Below are positions 24,978 to 36,086 of a stretch of DNA of 39,860 nucleotides, one piece after another; position 1 is the stretch's first letter; each line of letters begins with the position of its first letter. This DNA comes from Burkholderiales bacterium (GTDB lineage: Bacteria; Pseudomonadota; Gammaproteobacteria; Burkholderiales; SG8-39). The position numbers were made by a program, and so were the translations under genes. Location of the stretch: positions 1-39,860 of the forward strand of contig JAHDYJ010000031.1 of assembly GCA_023383795.1 (NCBI GenBank). The letters run 5' to 3'. A model generated the notes under the pieces. The model did not search any database. It was not told the origin of the DNA and saw only the letters and a program-made list of their open reading frames with translations.

Positions 24978-26609
24978 ATGGCGATCCGCATCGAATATCC
25001 GCCCGAGCTCGCCGCGCGCTATCGCGCCGCCGGCTGGTGGACCGACGAGTTGCTCGGCGACTGGCTCGAGCGGGCGGCGCGCGCGGCGCCCGACCGGACC
25101 GCGGTGCGGCAGGGCACGGTCTCGCTCGGCTACGCGGAGCTGCGCCGCCGCGCTCACGCGTTCGCGCGCGGGCTCGCGCGGCTCGGCGTTGCCAAGGGCG
25201 ACGTCGTCGCGGTGCAGCTGCCCAACCTGGTCGAGTTCGTGGTGGCCTACCTCGGCATCAGCGCGCGCGGCGCGGTCATGCAGACGGTGCACATGCCCTA
25301 CCGCGAAGCCGAGCTCGAAACGCTGCTGCGGCACAGCGGCGCCGTCGCGATCGTGTGCGTCGCCCGGGCGAAGGAGTACGTGGCCGCCGCGCTCGCGCTC
25401 GAGCTGCGCAAGCGGCTGCCGCGCCTCGCGCACGTCATCGCCGTCGGCGACGCGCCGGCCGGCGCGGTGGCGTTCGACGCGCTGGCCGACGCCGCCCTCG
25501 GCGAAGGCGCGCCGGCGGTGGCGGTGGCGGCGAGCGATCCGTTCGTGCTGCTCTACACCTCCGGGACGACCGCGGCGCCGAAGGGCGTGCCGCACCCCTA
25601 CCAGACCTACCTGTCGAACTTCCGGCTCGCCGCGCGCGAGCTCGGCATCGCGCCACACGACGTCGTGCTGTGCGCGGCGCCCTTCACGCACCTCTACGGC
25701 CTCTCCGCGTTGAGCGTGGCGCTCTGCGCGGGAGCCACGGCGGTGCTCCTGCCGGCGTACACGCCGCAGGAGTTCGCGGAGCTGATCGTGCGCGAACGGC
25801 CGAGCGTCGTCTATGCCGGTCCGGCGCACATCGCCAGCTGTCTCGGCAGCGGGCTGCTCGACGGCAAGGACTGCTCCTCGGTGCGGCTGGTCGTCCTGTC
25901 GGGCGCGGCGGTTCCGGCCGAGCTCGCGCAGGGGCTCGAGGCGAGGCTCGGCGGCGGCAAGGTGCTGCAGCTCTGGGGCATGACCGAGCTGCAGGCCGGG
26001 GCCTATGGGCGGCCGGGCGACGCGCCCGGCGATCGCATCGGCTCGGCCGGACGGGCCGCGCCCGGCAACGAGCTTCGCGTGGTGCGCGACGACGGCGCGC
26101 CCGCCGCCGCCGGCGAGGTCGGCGAGCTGGAGATGCGCGGCGCCTCGCTTTTCGCCGGGTACCTCGACAATCCCGAGGCGACCGCAGCGGCGTTCAGCGC
26201 CGACGGCTGGTTCCGCACCGGCGACCTGGCCGCGATCGACGCGGCCGGAAACCTGCACCTCGCCGGGCGGACCAAGGAGGTGATCAATCGCGGCGGCGTG
26301 AAGTTCAACCCGCTCGACGTCGAGAACCTGATCGTCGCCCATCCCGCGGTCGAGATGTGCGCGATCGTGCCGATGCCCGACCCGGTGCTCGGCGAGCGCG
26401 CCTGCTGCTTCGTCACGCTGCGGACCGGCGCGCGGTTCGGGTTCGACGAGATGCGGCAGTGGCTCGCCGCGCACGGCATCGGCAAGGTGCGCTGGCCGGA
26501 GCGGCTGGAGGTGATCGAGGCGATGCCGATGACGCCGACGCGCAAAGTCATCAAGGGCGCGCTGGTGAAGGAGCTCGTGCGCCGGATGCAGGACACGCAA
26601 CAGCAGTAA
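24978..26609 (+). CDS. AMP-dependent aryl-acid ligase (EntE/2,3-dihydroxybenzoate-AMP ligase-like)
   Basis: An ANL-superfamily adenylating enzyme of 543 residues. Phosphate loop LLYTSGTTAAPKGVPH, A5 motif LQLWGMTELQAG, A7 WFRTGDLAAIDAAG, hinge GRTKEVINRGGVKFNP, and the A10 Lys in MTPTRKVIKGAL. The N-terminus (YPPELAARYRAAGWWTDELL) resembles EntE-type aryl-acid ligases, so salicylate, anthranilate or another benzoate is a likely substrate, consistent with the downstream hydroxylase. ATG 24978 follows GGGGAGGG. The last 20 codons lie inside a 147-bp tandem repeat and the present stop (DTQQQ*) comes from that repeat; the ancestral C-terminus probably continued as RRMQDLRRQ into the next start codon. 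Confidence 0.9.
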   Translation: MAIRIEYPPELAARYRAAGWWTDELLGDWLERAARAAPDRTAVRQGTVSLGYAELRRRAHAFARGLARLGVAKGDVVAVQLPNLVEFVVAYLGISARGAVMQTVHMPYREAELETLLRHSGAVAIVCVARAKEYVAAALALELRKRLPRLAHVIAVGDAPAGAVAFDALADAALGEGAPAVAVAASDPFVLLYTSGTTAAPKGVPHPYQTYLSNFRLAARELGIAPHDVVLCAAPFTHLYGLSALSVALCAGATAVLLPAYTPQEFAELIVRERPSVVYAGPAHIASCLGSGLLDGKDCSSVRLVVLSGAAVPAELAQGLEARLGGGKVLQLWGMTELQAGAYGRPGDAPGDRIGSAGRAAPGNELRVVRDDGAPAAAGEVGELEMRGASLFAGYLDNPEATAAAFSADGWFRTGDLAAIDAAGNLHLAGRTKEVINRGGVKFNPLDVENLIVAHPAVEMCAIVPMPDPVLGERACCFVTLRTGARFGFDEMRQWLAAHGIGKVRWPERLEVIEAMPMTPTRKVIKGALVKELVRRMQDTQQQ

Positions 26610-26887
26610 GGTGGCGCGGGCGACGCACCGAGCGCCTGGCTTTGCCCCCTCCCCCTCGAGGGGGAGGGCGGGGAGGGGGTGGAGCGTGAAATCCCCATCA
26701 AGGGCGCGCTGGTGAAGGAGCTCGTGCGCCGGATGCAGGACACGCAACAGCAGTAAGGTGGCGCGGGCGACGCACCGAGCGCCTGGCTTTGCCCCCTCCC
26801 CCTCGAGGGGGAGGGCGGGGAGGGGGTGGAGCGTGAAATCCCCATCAAGGGCGCGCTGGTGAAGGAGCTCGCGCGCCGGATGCAGGA
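26550..26887 (+). repeat. 147-bp exact tandem duplication over the 3' end of the ligase gene
   Basis: Copy 1 (26550-26696) and copy 2 (26697-26843) look identical by eye; a third, partial copy (26844-26887, 44 bases, one mismatch) follows. Each unit holds the last 60 bases of the ligase gene including TAA, then a non-coding segment with a 22-bp perfect palindrome (26647-26668 and 26794-26815: CCCTCCCCCTC plus its reverse complement), the common G+C-rich REP-like type. The unit is 49 codons long. Confidence 0.95.
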
Positions 26888-26938
26888 TTTGCGGCGGCAG
26901 TGGCGGACATCGAACGGATTGCGGCAGGAGACCCACAC

Positions 26939-29275
<2,337 letters not shown>

Positions 29276-29381
29276 AATCGGGTGGTCCGGCGGCCGCGCG
29301 GACCGCCCCGCGGCCGCCGGATGCCGCGCTCGCGATCCCTCGTTTCCCGTCGCTGTCCTCGCCCGCCACTGGTCCGCCGTC

Positions 29382-30611
29382 TTGACCGATACTGACTCCG
29401 CCGCGCGGCGCTCGCGCTGGTTCTGGCGCGCCGTCGCGCTCGCGATCGTCGCCGCCGGCGTCGGCGGCTTCGTCGCGCTGCAGGTGCTGAAGCCCCGGCC
29501 CGCGGTGCGCCAGCCCGCGAAGCAGCTGCCGCTCGTGCGCGCGGCGCCGGTCGAGTTCCGCGAGGGCGCGCTCGCGGTCAGCGGCAACGGGCTGGTGGCG
29601 CCGCGCATCGAGGTCGTGCTCGCCGCGGAGGTCGCGGGGCGCGTGGAGTTCGTCAGCCGCTCGCTCGTGACCGGCGGTGCGTTCGCGCGCGACGAGGTGC
29701 TGCTGCGCCTGGATCCCGAGCCGTTCCGCGCCGCGCTCGAGCAGGCCGAGGCCGACCGGCGCTCGGCCGAAGCCAGCCTGCGGCTCGCCGAGCGGCTGCT
29801 CGAGCGCACCGAGGACCTGATCGCGCAAGGCTTTCTGTCGCGCCAGACGCTCGACGAGCGGGTCGCGAACCGCGACCAGGCGCGCGCGGCGCTCGCCCGT
29901 GCCGAGGCGCTCGAGCGGCAGCGGCGCATCGACCTCGAGCGCTCGGTCATCCGGGCGCCGTTCCGCGGCAAGGTACTGTCGGAGGCGGTCGCGGCGGGCG
30001 AGACGGTGCAGCCGGGCAAGGAGCTCGCTCGGCTCTTCGCCGACGACGCGCTCGAGATCGCGGTCTCCCTCACCGACCGCGACGTGGCGCTGATCGCCGA
30101 TCCGTGGCGCCGCGGCGGGGAGCGCGGGGGCGCGAAGGCGACGGTGACCGTCGAGCACGGTGGCGGCGTGTACAGCTGGCCGGCGCGGGTCGATCGCGTC
30201 GAGGCCGCGGTGGACAGCGCGACGCGCACGTTCAACGTCGTGGTGCGGGTCGACGACCCGTCGGCGCGCGGCAAACCGGTGGCGGGAGCCGCCGCCGCCG
30301 CGCCGCCGCTGCTCGTCGGCATGTACACGACGGTCGAGATCGCCGGACGCGACCAGGGTCGCTACGCGGTCATTCCGCGGCGCGCGCTGCGCGACGGCGG
30401 CGTGATCTGGCTGCTCGGCGAGCGCGACGCGGTATCGATCCGGCCGGTGCGGGTGCTGCGCGAGGGCAAGGACACCGTCGCGATCGCGGGCGACGGGCTG
30501 CCCGACGGCGCACGCGTCGTCGCGAGCGACCTCAAGGTCGTGACCGAGGGCATGGCCGTGCGGGTGGTGGGCGACGGCGCCGGGCGCCCGCCGGAGCGCA
30601 CCGCGCCATGA
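29382..30611 (+). CDS. RND efflux periplasmic adaptor (membrane fusion protein)
   Basis: An HlyD/AcrA-type adaptor of 409 residues. An N-terminal membrane anchor (FWRAVALAIVAAGVGGFVAL) is followed by a biotinyl-lipoyl half-motif (EVVLAAEVAGRVEFVSRSLV), an alpha hairpin (ALEQAEADRRSAEASLRLAE... RDQARAALARAEALERQRR), the second lipoyl half (IRAPFRGKVLSEAVAAGETV), a beta barrel and a C-terminal domain. It docks the permease to an outer-membrane channel, which is not encoded nearby. I chose TTG 29382; the frame is open to 29115 but upstream residues are Arg/Ser-rich and overlap the hydroxylase gene. It overlaps the permease by four bases (ATGA, 30608-30611). Confidence 0.9.
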   Translation: MTDTDSAARRSRWFWRAVALAIVAAGVGGFVALQVLKPRPAVRQPAKQLPLVRAAPVEFREGALAVSGNGLVAPRIEVVLAAEVAGRVEFVSRSLVTGGAFARDEVLLRLDPEPFRAALEQAEADRRSAEASLRLAERLLERTEDLIAQGFLSRQTLDERVANRDQARAALARAEALERQRRIDLERSVIRAPFRGKVLSEAVAAGETVQPGKELARLFADDALEIAVSLTDRDVALIADPWRRGGERGGAKATVTVEHGGGVYSWPARVDRVEAAVDSATRTFNVVVRVDDPSARGKPVAGAAAAAPPLLVGMYTTVEIAGRDQGRYAVIPRRALRDGGVIWLLGERDAVSIRPVRVLREGKDTVAIAGDGLPDGARVVASDLKVVTEGMAVRVVGDGAGRPPERTAP

Positions 30612-33600
30612 GCGGACTCATCGCCTGGATGGCGCGCCACCCGGTGGCCGCCAACCTGCTCGCGCTGTTCATCGTGATTGCCGGCCTCACCAGCGCGCTC
30701 ACCATGCGCCAGGAGGTCTTCCCGCAGGTCGAGCTCGACATCATCGAGGTGCGCGTCGTCTACCAGGGCGCCGCGCCCGACGAGGTGGAGGAGGCGATCG
30801 TCCAGCGCATCGAGGACCAGATCGAGGGCATCGAGGGCATCGACCGGCTCACGTCGATCGCCGCCGAGGGCGTCGGCATCGTGCGCGCCGAGCTCGCGCG
30901 CGGCGTGCGCGTCGCCGGCAAGCTCGACGAGATCAAGGCGGCGGTGGACCGCATCACGACCTTCCCGGACGAGGCCGAGCGGCCCGAAGTGAAGGAGCTC
31001 ACCACCCGCCAACGGGTGATCGAGCTCGTGGTCTACGGAGACGCCGGCGAGGCCACCGTGCGCGAGCTCGCGTACCGCGTCAAGGACGAGCTCTCGGGCA
31101 CGCCCGGAATCTCGCTCGTGCAGGTGGCGAAGGTGCGCGAGTACGAGGTGTCGATCGAGGTGCCGAACGACGCGCTGCGCGCCTACGGGCTCACGCTGCA
31201 GGACGTCGCCGAGACGGTCCGGCGCTCGAGCCTCGACCTGCCCGGCGGCGACATCAAGGCGCAGGGCGAGTCGATCCTGCTGCGCGCCAAGGGCCGCAAC
31301 TACGACCGCGCCGATTTCGCCTCGATCGTGGTCGTGTCGGCCCGCACCGGCGCCAGGGTCCGGCTCGCCGACATCGCGCGCATCGACGACGGCTTCCGCG
31401 ACGAGGATCTCATCGTGCGCTACCAGGGCAAGCCGGCCGCGTTCGTGCAGGTGTTCCGCGTCGGCGAGGAGAAGGTGCTCGACATCGTCGGCCTGGCCCA
31501 TCGCTACCTGGACGAGAGCCTGCGGCCCGGCCTGCCGCCGGGCCTCGAGGTCGCGGTCTGGCGCGACGACTCGGCCGAGTTCAGGAGCCGCATGCGGCTG
31601 CTGCTGAAGAACGGCCTGATCGGGCTCGCGCTCGTGCTCGGCGCGCTCACGCTGTTCCTCGACCTGCGGCTCGCGTTCTGGGTGTCGGCCGGGATCTTCG
31701 TCGCCTTCGTCGGCGCCTTCAGCGTGATGCCGCTCCTCGGCCTGTCGATCAACATGACCTCGCTGTTCGGCTTCATCCTGGCGATCGGCATCGTCGTCGA
31801 CGACGCCATCGTGACCGGCGAGAACATCTACGCCGAGAACGAGCGCGGCGCGCCGCCGGTCGAGGCGGCGGTCGCCGGCGCGCAGCGCGTGGCGCTGCCG
31901 GTCGCGCTCGCCGTGTCGACCACGATCGCGGCGTTCATACCGCTGCTCTTCGTGCCCGGCACGGTCGGCAAGTTCCTCTACCAGATTCCCGCCGTCGTCA
32001 TCCTCGTGCTCGCGGTCTCGGTGATCGAGGCGATGCTCGTGCTGCCGCACCATCTCGCGCACCTGCATATCCGGGGACACGCGCCGCGCACGCGCGTCGG
32101 GGCGCGGCTCGCGCGCCTGCGCCACGCGGTCGACCGGCAGCTGCGCCGGTTCGTCGACGGGCCGCTCGACCGCGTCCTGCGCTTCGCCACCGCACACTAC
32201 GGCGTGGTGATCGCGGGCGGCGTCTCGGTCCTGATCCTGACGCTCGGCGTCCTGAGCGGCGGCTACGTGCGGTTCAGCTTCTTTCCGCAGGTGGAGGGGC
32301 GCTACGTGACGGCCTCGCTCGAGCTCGCGCCGGGCGCTACGGCCGAGGCGACCTTCGAGGCGGCGCTCGAGATCGAGCGCGCCGGCCGCGAGGCGGCGCG
32401 CGCGCTCCCGGATCCGAGCGGCGAGCCGCTGGTGAACGCGGTCCATCTCACCGTCGGGACGCAGGATCGCGCCGGCCCGGGCGCCGCCGGCGCGCTGAAC
32501 GTGCTCCAGGGCAACAAGGCCTCGGTGGTCTTCGAGCTGCTCGACCCAGAGGTGCGCACGGTGTCCGCGCGCGAGTTCGAGACCCGCTGGCGCACGGCGG
32601 TCGGCGCGCTGCCCCAGGTGCAGAAGCTCTCGTACGCGTCTAACGTGATCAACCTCGGCTCGCCGGTGCAGATCGAGCTCTCCGCGCGCACCCAGGAGGC
32701 GCTCGCGCAGGCGGTGCAGGCGCTCGAGGAGGAGCTCGCGCGCATCGAGGGCGTCTACGACGTGCGCAACGACCGCGAGCCGGGCAAGCGCGAGGTGCAG
32801 TTCGCGCTCAAGCCGAACGCGCGGGCGCTCGGGCTCACGCTGGAGAACCTCGCGCAGCAGGTGCGCGCGGCCTTCTTCGGCGCCGAGGCGCTGCGCGTGC
32901 AGCGCGGGCGCGACGAGGTGCGGGTCTACGTGCGGCTGCCGCGCGGCGAGCGCAACTCGCTCGCGGACCTCGCGCGCTACCGGATCCGCACGCCCGCCGG
33001 CGACTTCGTGCCGCTGCACGAGGTCGCGGAGCTCTCGCTCGGCCACGGCCCGGCGACGATCGTGCGCCAGCGCGGGCGCCGGGTCACCACCGTGCTGGCC
33101 GAAGTCGACGGCGCGGTCGTCACCGGCCAGCAGGTGAACGCGCGGCTCGTCTCGGAGGTCATCCCGCGGCTGCAGGAGGAGATCCCGGGGCTCACCTACG
33201 CGATGGCGGGCGAGCAGCGCGAGCAGGGCCAGACGCTGCCCGCCCTCGCGGGCAACTTCGTGCTCTCGGTATTCGCGATGTACGCGCTGCTCGCGCTCGC
33301 GTTCCGCTCGTACGTGCAGCCGGTGATCGTGCTCGCCGCGATTCCGTTCGGCCTCGTCGGCGCGACCGTCGGGCACCTGCTGCTCGGGCTGAGCATCGGG
33401 CTGGTCAGCCTGTTCGGCATCGTCGGCCTCGCCGGCATCATCGTGAACGGCGCGCTGGTGCTGGTCGACTTCGTGAACGAGGAGCGCGGCCGCGGCAAGA
33501 GCGCCGAGCAGGCGATCGTCGACGCCGCCAAGAGCCGTTTCCGCCCGATCCTGCTCACGGCGGTGACCACCTTCCTCGGCATCTTCCCGCTGATCGTCGA

Positions 33601-33775
33601 GCGCAGCATCCAGGCCCAGTTCCTGATCCCGCTCGCGGTGTCGATCGGCGTCGGCGTGCTGCTCGGCACGGTGCTGCTGATGGTGCTCACGCCGGCGCTC
33701 GCGATGGCGGTCGAGGACCTCGGCCGGCGCTGGCGCGGGCGCGCGCGCCGCGACGGGGCCGCGCCGGCGCGCTGA
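30608..33775 (+). CDS. RND-family efflux permease
   Basis: A 1055-residue inner-membrane proton-driven transporter (AcrB/MdtF superfamily) with the two-fold repeat: N-terminal helix (MARHPVAANLLALFIVIAG), porter domains, helices 2-6, second half starting ATAHYGVVIAGGVSVLILTL. Helix 4 keeps the proton-relay acidic pair in AIGIVVDDAIVTGEN. Helix 10 reads GLAGIIVNGALVLVDF; the position of the AcrB relay Lys is Val-Asn here, and the Asp of the common VVND variant is Gly. The substrate is unknown; location next to aromatic-degradation genes suggests export of toxic aromatics, by inference. Coupled to the adaptor by a four-base overlap. Confidence 0.94.
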   Translation: MSGLIAWMARHPVAANLLALFIVIAGLTSALTMRQEVFPQVELDIIEVRVVYQGAAPDEVEEAIVQRIEDQIEGIEGIDRLTSIAAEGVGIVRAELARGVRVAGKLDEIKAAVDRITTFPDEAERPEVKELTTRQRVIELVVYGDAGEATVRELAYRVKDELSGTPGISLVQVAKVREYEVSIEVPNDALRAYGLTLQDVAETVRRSSLDLPGGDIKAQGESILLRAKGRNYDRADFASIVVVSARTGARVRLADIARIDDGFRDEDLIVRYQGKPAAFVQVFRVGEEKVLDIVGLAHRYLDESLRPGLPPGLEVAVWRDDSAEFRSRMRLLLKNGLIGLALVLGALTLFLDLRLAFWVSAGIFVAFVGAFSVMPLLGLSINMTSLFGFILAIGIVVDDAIVTGENIYAENERGAPPVEAAVAGAQRVALPVALAVSTTIAAFIPLLFVPGTVGKFLYQIPAVVILVLAVSVIEAMLVLPHHLAHLHIRGHAPRTRVGARLARLRHAVDRQLRRFVDGPLDRVLRFATAHYGVVIAGGVSVLILTLGVLSGGYVRFSFFPQVEGRYVTASLELAPGATAEATFEAALEIERAGREAARALPDPSGEPLVNAVHLTVGTQDRAGPGAAGALNVLQGNKASVVFELLDPEVRTVSAREFETRWRTAVGALPQVQKLSYASNVINLGSPVQIELSARTQEALAQAVQALEEELARIEGVYDVRNDREPGKREVQFALKPNARALGLTLENLAQQVRAAFFGAEALRVQRGRDEVRVYVRLPRGERNSLADLARYRIRTPAGDFVPLHEVAELSLGHGPATIVRQRGRRVTTVLAEVDGAVVTGQQVNARLVSEVIPRLQEEIPGLTYAMAGEQREQGQTLPALAGNFVLSVFAMYALLALAFRSYVQPVIVLAAIPFGLVGATVGHLLLGLSIGLVSLFGIVGLAGIIVNGALVLVDFVNEERGRGKSAEQAIVDAAKSRFRPILLTAVTTFLGIFPLIVERSIQAQFLIPLAVSIGVGVLLGTVLLMVLTPALAMAVEDLGRRWRGRARRDGAAPAR

Positions 33776-34268
33776 GCCCGCGCGCGTCGCGCACGGCGCT
33801 GCGCGCGATGACGGCGCGCAGCATGTCCTTCAGCGCGCGCGCGTTGCGCGCCCCGAACGCGCGCAGGATCTCGGCTTCGTGCGCCTTGGCCCGACGCAGC
33901 AGGCCGTCGACGACGCGGCGCCCGTGCGCGGTCTCGAAGACCAGCGTGCGGCGCAGATCCGCGCCGTCGTCGGCACGGCGCACGAGCCCGCTCCTCACTA
34001 GGCGCTGGACGAGCCGCGTCAGCGTCGGCTGCTTGGCGAGCACGCGCGCGGCGAGCTCGCCGATCGTCAGGCCGTCGCCGTCGGACAGCGTGGCGAGCAC
34101 GCGCCACTCGAGCGGCGAGAGCCCCGCCGCGCGCACCTGCGCGTCGAACTCCCTGTAGACCGCGTGGCTCGCCTGCGCGAGCAGGTACGAGAGGTAGTCC
34201 TCGACGAAGCCGGCGCCGGCCGCCGCCGGCCGCCGCGCCGCCGCATTCGCCGTCCCGCCATTGGCCAT
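33687..34268 (-). CDS. MarR-family transcriptional regulator
   Basis: A winged-helix repressor-type protein of 193 residues. A dimerisation helix (VEDYLSYLLAQASHAVYREF) precedes the winged helix-turn-helix (LSPLEWRVLATLSDGDGLTIGELAARVLAKQPTLTR in order, with wing VRRADDGADLRRTLVFE). The typical MarR ends near residue 150; the last 40 residues are Pro/Arg/Ala-rich and overlap the end of the permease gene by 89 bases, probably read-through without function. It is divergent from the flavin reductase operon with an AT-rich palindrome between them. MarR-type regulators (e.g. NicR) control nicotinate catabolism next to NicX genes, which fits this context. Confidence 0.9.
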   Translation of the reverse strand: MANGGTANAAARRPAAAGAGFVEDYLSYLLAQASHAVYREFDAQVRAAGLSPLEWRVLATLSDGDGLTIGELAARVLAKQPTLTRLVQRLVRSGLVRRADDGADLRRTLVFETAHGRRVVDGLLRRAKAHEAEILRAFGARNARALKDMLRAVIARSAVRDARGLSAPARPRRGARARASAGRGPRPPSRAPA

Positions 34269-34307
34269 GTCCGTCTCCCCCCGCCGGCCGCCGCGCCGCC
34301 CGTTGCG

Positions 34308-34331
34308 TTACATGAAGAATCATATAATATG
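34308..34331. promoter_or_regulatory. AT-rich operator/promoter between MarR gene and flavin reductase operon
   Basis: CATATAATATG (34321-34331) is a perfect 11-bp inverted repeat containing TATAAT (34323-34328); just upstream ATGA-AGAA-TCAT (34312-34323) is a second small inverted repeat. This AT-rich island is in a very G+C-rich intergenic region and is the likely MarR binding site overlapping the operon promoter. Confidence 0.6.
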
Positions 34332-34445
34332 GCGCGGGTATCGGCGGCACAAGCGCGGGCGAGCGCGGGCGTTCGCGGCGCGCCGGGGGGAGAGGAACGC
34401 CGCAGAGAAGCGTCCGCCCGCCGCCGGGGCAGGAGACCATTGGCG

Positions 34446-34949
34446 ATGACGACAGCGAGCGCCGGCTTCGACGCGCGCGGCTTCCGCGACGCGCTGGGCT
34501 GCTTTCCGACCGGCGTGACGGTGGTGACGGCGCTGCGCGCGAGCGGCGCGTTCGTCGGCGTCACCGTGAGCTCGTTCAACGCGCTCTCGCTCGAGCCGCC
34601 GCTCGTGCTCTGGTCGCTCTCCACCGCGTCGCCGAGCCTCGAGGCGTTCGCCCAGGCGTCGCATTTCGCAGTCAACATCCTCGCCGAGGAGCAGGTCGAC
34701 ATCTCGCGCCGCTTCGCGACCTCGGCGCCGCACAAGTTCGCGCGCCTCGAGGTGCACGAGGGCATCGGCGGCGTGCCGCTGCTCGGCGGCTGCGCCGCGT
34801 ATCTCGAGTGCCGCGCGTACGCGCAGCATTCCGGCGGCGACCACGTGCTGTTCATCGGCCATGTCGAGCGCTATGCGTGCGACCGGACCCGGCGGCCGTT
34901 GGTGTTCGCCCGCGGCCGCTACGTTGCGACCGGGGCTGAAATACGGTAG
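34446..34949 (+). CDS. Flavin reductase family protein
   Basis: A 167-residue FMN-binding split-barrel flavin:NAD(P)H reductase (HpaC/flavin_Reduct family). Signatures: FRDALGCFPTGVTVVTAL, VTVSSFNALSLEPPLVLWSL, HFAVNILAEEQVDISRRFA and a C-terminal GGDHVLFIGHVERY. These enzymes supply reduced flavin to a partner monooxygenase; the ACAD-fold protein at 36916 is the best local partner. ATG 34446 lies ten bases after AGGAG; TTG 34440 is in frame and also possible. First gene of the operon divergent from marR. Confidence 0.9.
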   Translation: MTTASAGFDARGFRDALGCFPTGVTVVTALRASGAFVGVTVSSFNALSLEPPLVLWSLSTASPSLEAFAQASHFAVNILAEEQVDISRRFATSAPHKFARLEVHEGIGGVPLLGGCAAYLECRAYAQHSGGDHVLFIGHVERYACDRTRRPLVFARGRYVATGAEIR

Positions 34950-34956
34950 GCGGTCG

Positions 34957-34988
34957 ACAGTGGACAGTGGGCAGTGGGGGAACAGTGG
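34957..34988 (+). repeat. Short ACAGTGG heptamer repeat
   Basis: ACAGTGG at 34957-34963 and 34964-34970, GCAGTGG at 34971-34977, and after four bases ACAGTGG at 34982-34988. It fills most of the 72-base gap between the flavin reductase and the NicX-like gene. Such heptads vary in number between strains. Confidence 0.75.
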
Positions 34989-35021
34989 CGGATGATCGGC
35001 GGATGAGCGGCGAGGTGCGGC

Positions 35022-36068
35022 ATGTTGCGTGAGCGGGTGGAAGGCAAGTGGATCGACTGCTTCGCGGCGGTGTTCGCGAAGTGCGGCGTAGCCGCCGGCG
35101 ACGAGGTCGCGCTCCTGTCGGAGACGCAGTCGCGCGAGGTGAACGTGCAGCTCGCCGAGCTCGCCGCGCTGCGGCTCGGCTGCCGGGCGTTCCACGTCGT
35201 CGTGCCGACGCCGCCGCTCGCCGCGCCCGCGCCGGTGCGCTCGACCGGGGCGAGCGACGCGCTGCAGCGCCTCGCACCGGTGGTCGCCGCGCTCGCCGGC
35301 TCGAAGCTCGTGATCGACCTCACGGTCGAGGGCCTGCTGCACGCGGTCGAGCTGCCCGACATCCTGAAGGGCGGCGCGCGCGTGCTGATGGTCTCGAACG
35401 AGCATCCCGAGGCGCTCGAGCGGCTCGCGCCGGACGCGGCGCTCGAGCCCAAAGTGCGCGAGGGCATGCGCATGCTGAAGGCGGCGAAGGAGATGCGCGT
35501 CACGTCGGCGGCGGGCACCGACCTCGCGATCGCGCTCGCGAACGCGCGCGTCGGCGGGGTATGGGGCTACACGTCGCGACCCGGAACGATCGCGCACTGG
35601 CCGGGCGGTCTGTGCCTCGCCTTCCCGGCCGCCGGCAGCGTGCGCGGCCGGCTCGTCCTCGCGCCCGGCGACGCCAACCTCACCTTCAAGCGCTACCTGC
35701 GCGAGCGCATCGAGCTCGACGTCGAGTCCGATTACGTCACGGCGGTGCGCGGGGAGGGGCTCGACGCCGAGATGATGCGCGGCTACTTCGCGTCCTGGGG
35801 CGACCGCGAGGCGTACGCCGTGTCGCACGTCGGCTGGGGCATGAACCCCGCCGCGCGCTGGGATGCGCTCACGTTCTACGACCGGCGCGACACGAACGGC
35901 ACCGAGCTCCGCGCCTTCGCCGGCAATTTCCTCTACTCGACCGGGGCGAACGAGGTCGCCGGCCGGCACACGCTCGGACATTTCGACTTGCCGCTGCGCG
36001 GCTGCACGGTGACGCTCGACGGCACGCCGGTCGTCGACGCCGGGCGGCTGCTGCCGCCGCTGGCCTGA
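35022..36068 (+). CDS. NicX-like 2,5-dihydroxypyridine 5,6-dioxygenase (M29 aminopeptidase-fold)
   Basis: A 348-residue protein resembling NicX of Pseudomonas putida along its whole length; NicX opens the ring of 2,5-dihydroxypyridine to N-formylmaleamate with Fe(II). The iron ligands known for NicX (His265, His318, Asp320, from memory) align with His269 in AVSHVGWGMNPAARW, and His320 and Asp322 in LGHFDLPLRGC. The segment RAFAGNFLYSTGANE also matches. Databases may call it leucyl aminopeptidase because of the shared fold. It lies between the flavin reductase and an alpha/beta hydrolase (as NicX lies beside NicD), supporting a ring-cleavage role; the true substrate may differ from 2,5-dihydroxypyridine. 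Confidence 0.85.
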   Translation: MLRERVEGKWIDCFAAVFAKCGVAAGDEVALLSETQSREVNVQLAELAALRLGCRAFHVVVPTPPLAAPAPVRSTGASDALQRLAPVVAALAGSKLVIDLTVEGLLHAVELPDILKGGARVLMVSNEHPEALERLAPDAALEPKVREGMRMLKAAKEMRVTSAAGTDLAIALANARVGGVWGYTSRPGTIAHWPGGLCLAFPAAGSVRGRLVLAPGDANLTFKRYLRERIELDVESDYVTAVRGEGLDAEMMRGYFASWGDREAYAVSHVGWGMNPAARWDALTFYDRRDTNGTELRAFAGNFLYSTGANEVAGRHTLGHFDLPLRGCTVTLDGTPVVDAGRLLPPLA

Positions 36069-36086
36069 GCCGGGCGGGAGACCGAC

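Noticed and set aside
26550..26887. Tandem repeat considered as a CRISPR array
   Set aside because: The units are contiguous 147-bp duplications with identical content, not short repeats separated by unique spacers, and no cas genes are present.
33687..33775. Overlap of the MarR C-terminus with the permease end, considered as a domain extension
   Set aside because: The extra residues are Pro/Arg/Ala-rich without structure, and MarR proteins normally end before this; it is probably neutral read-through.
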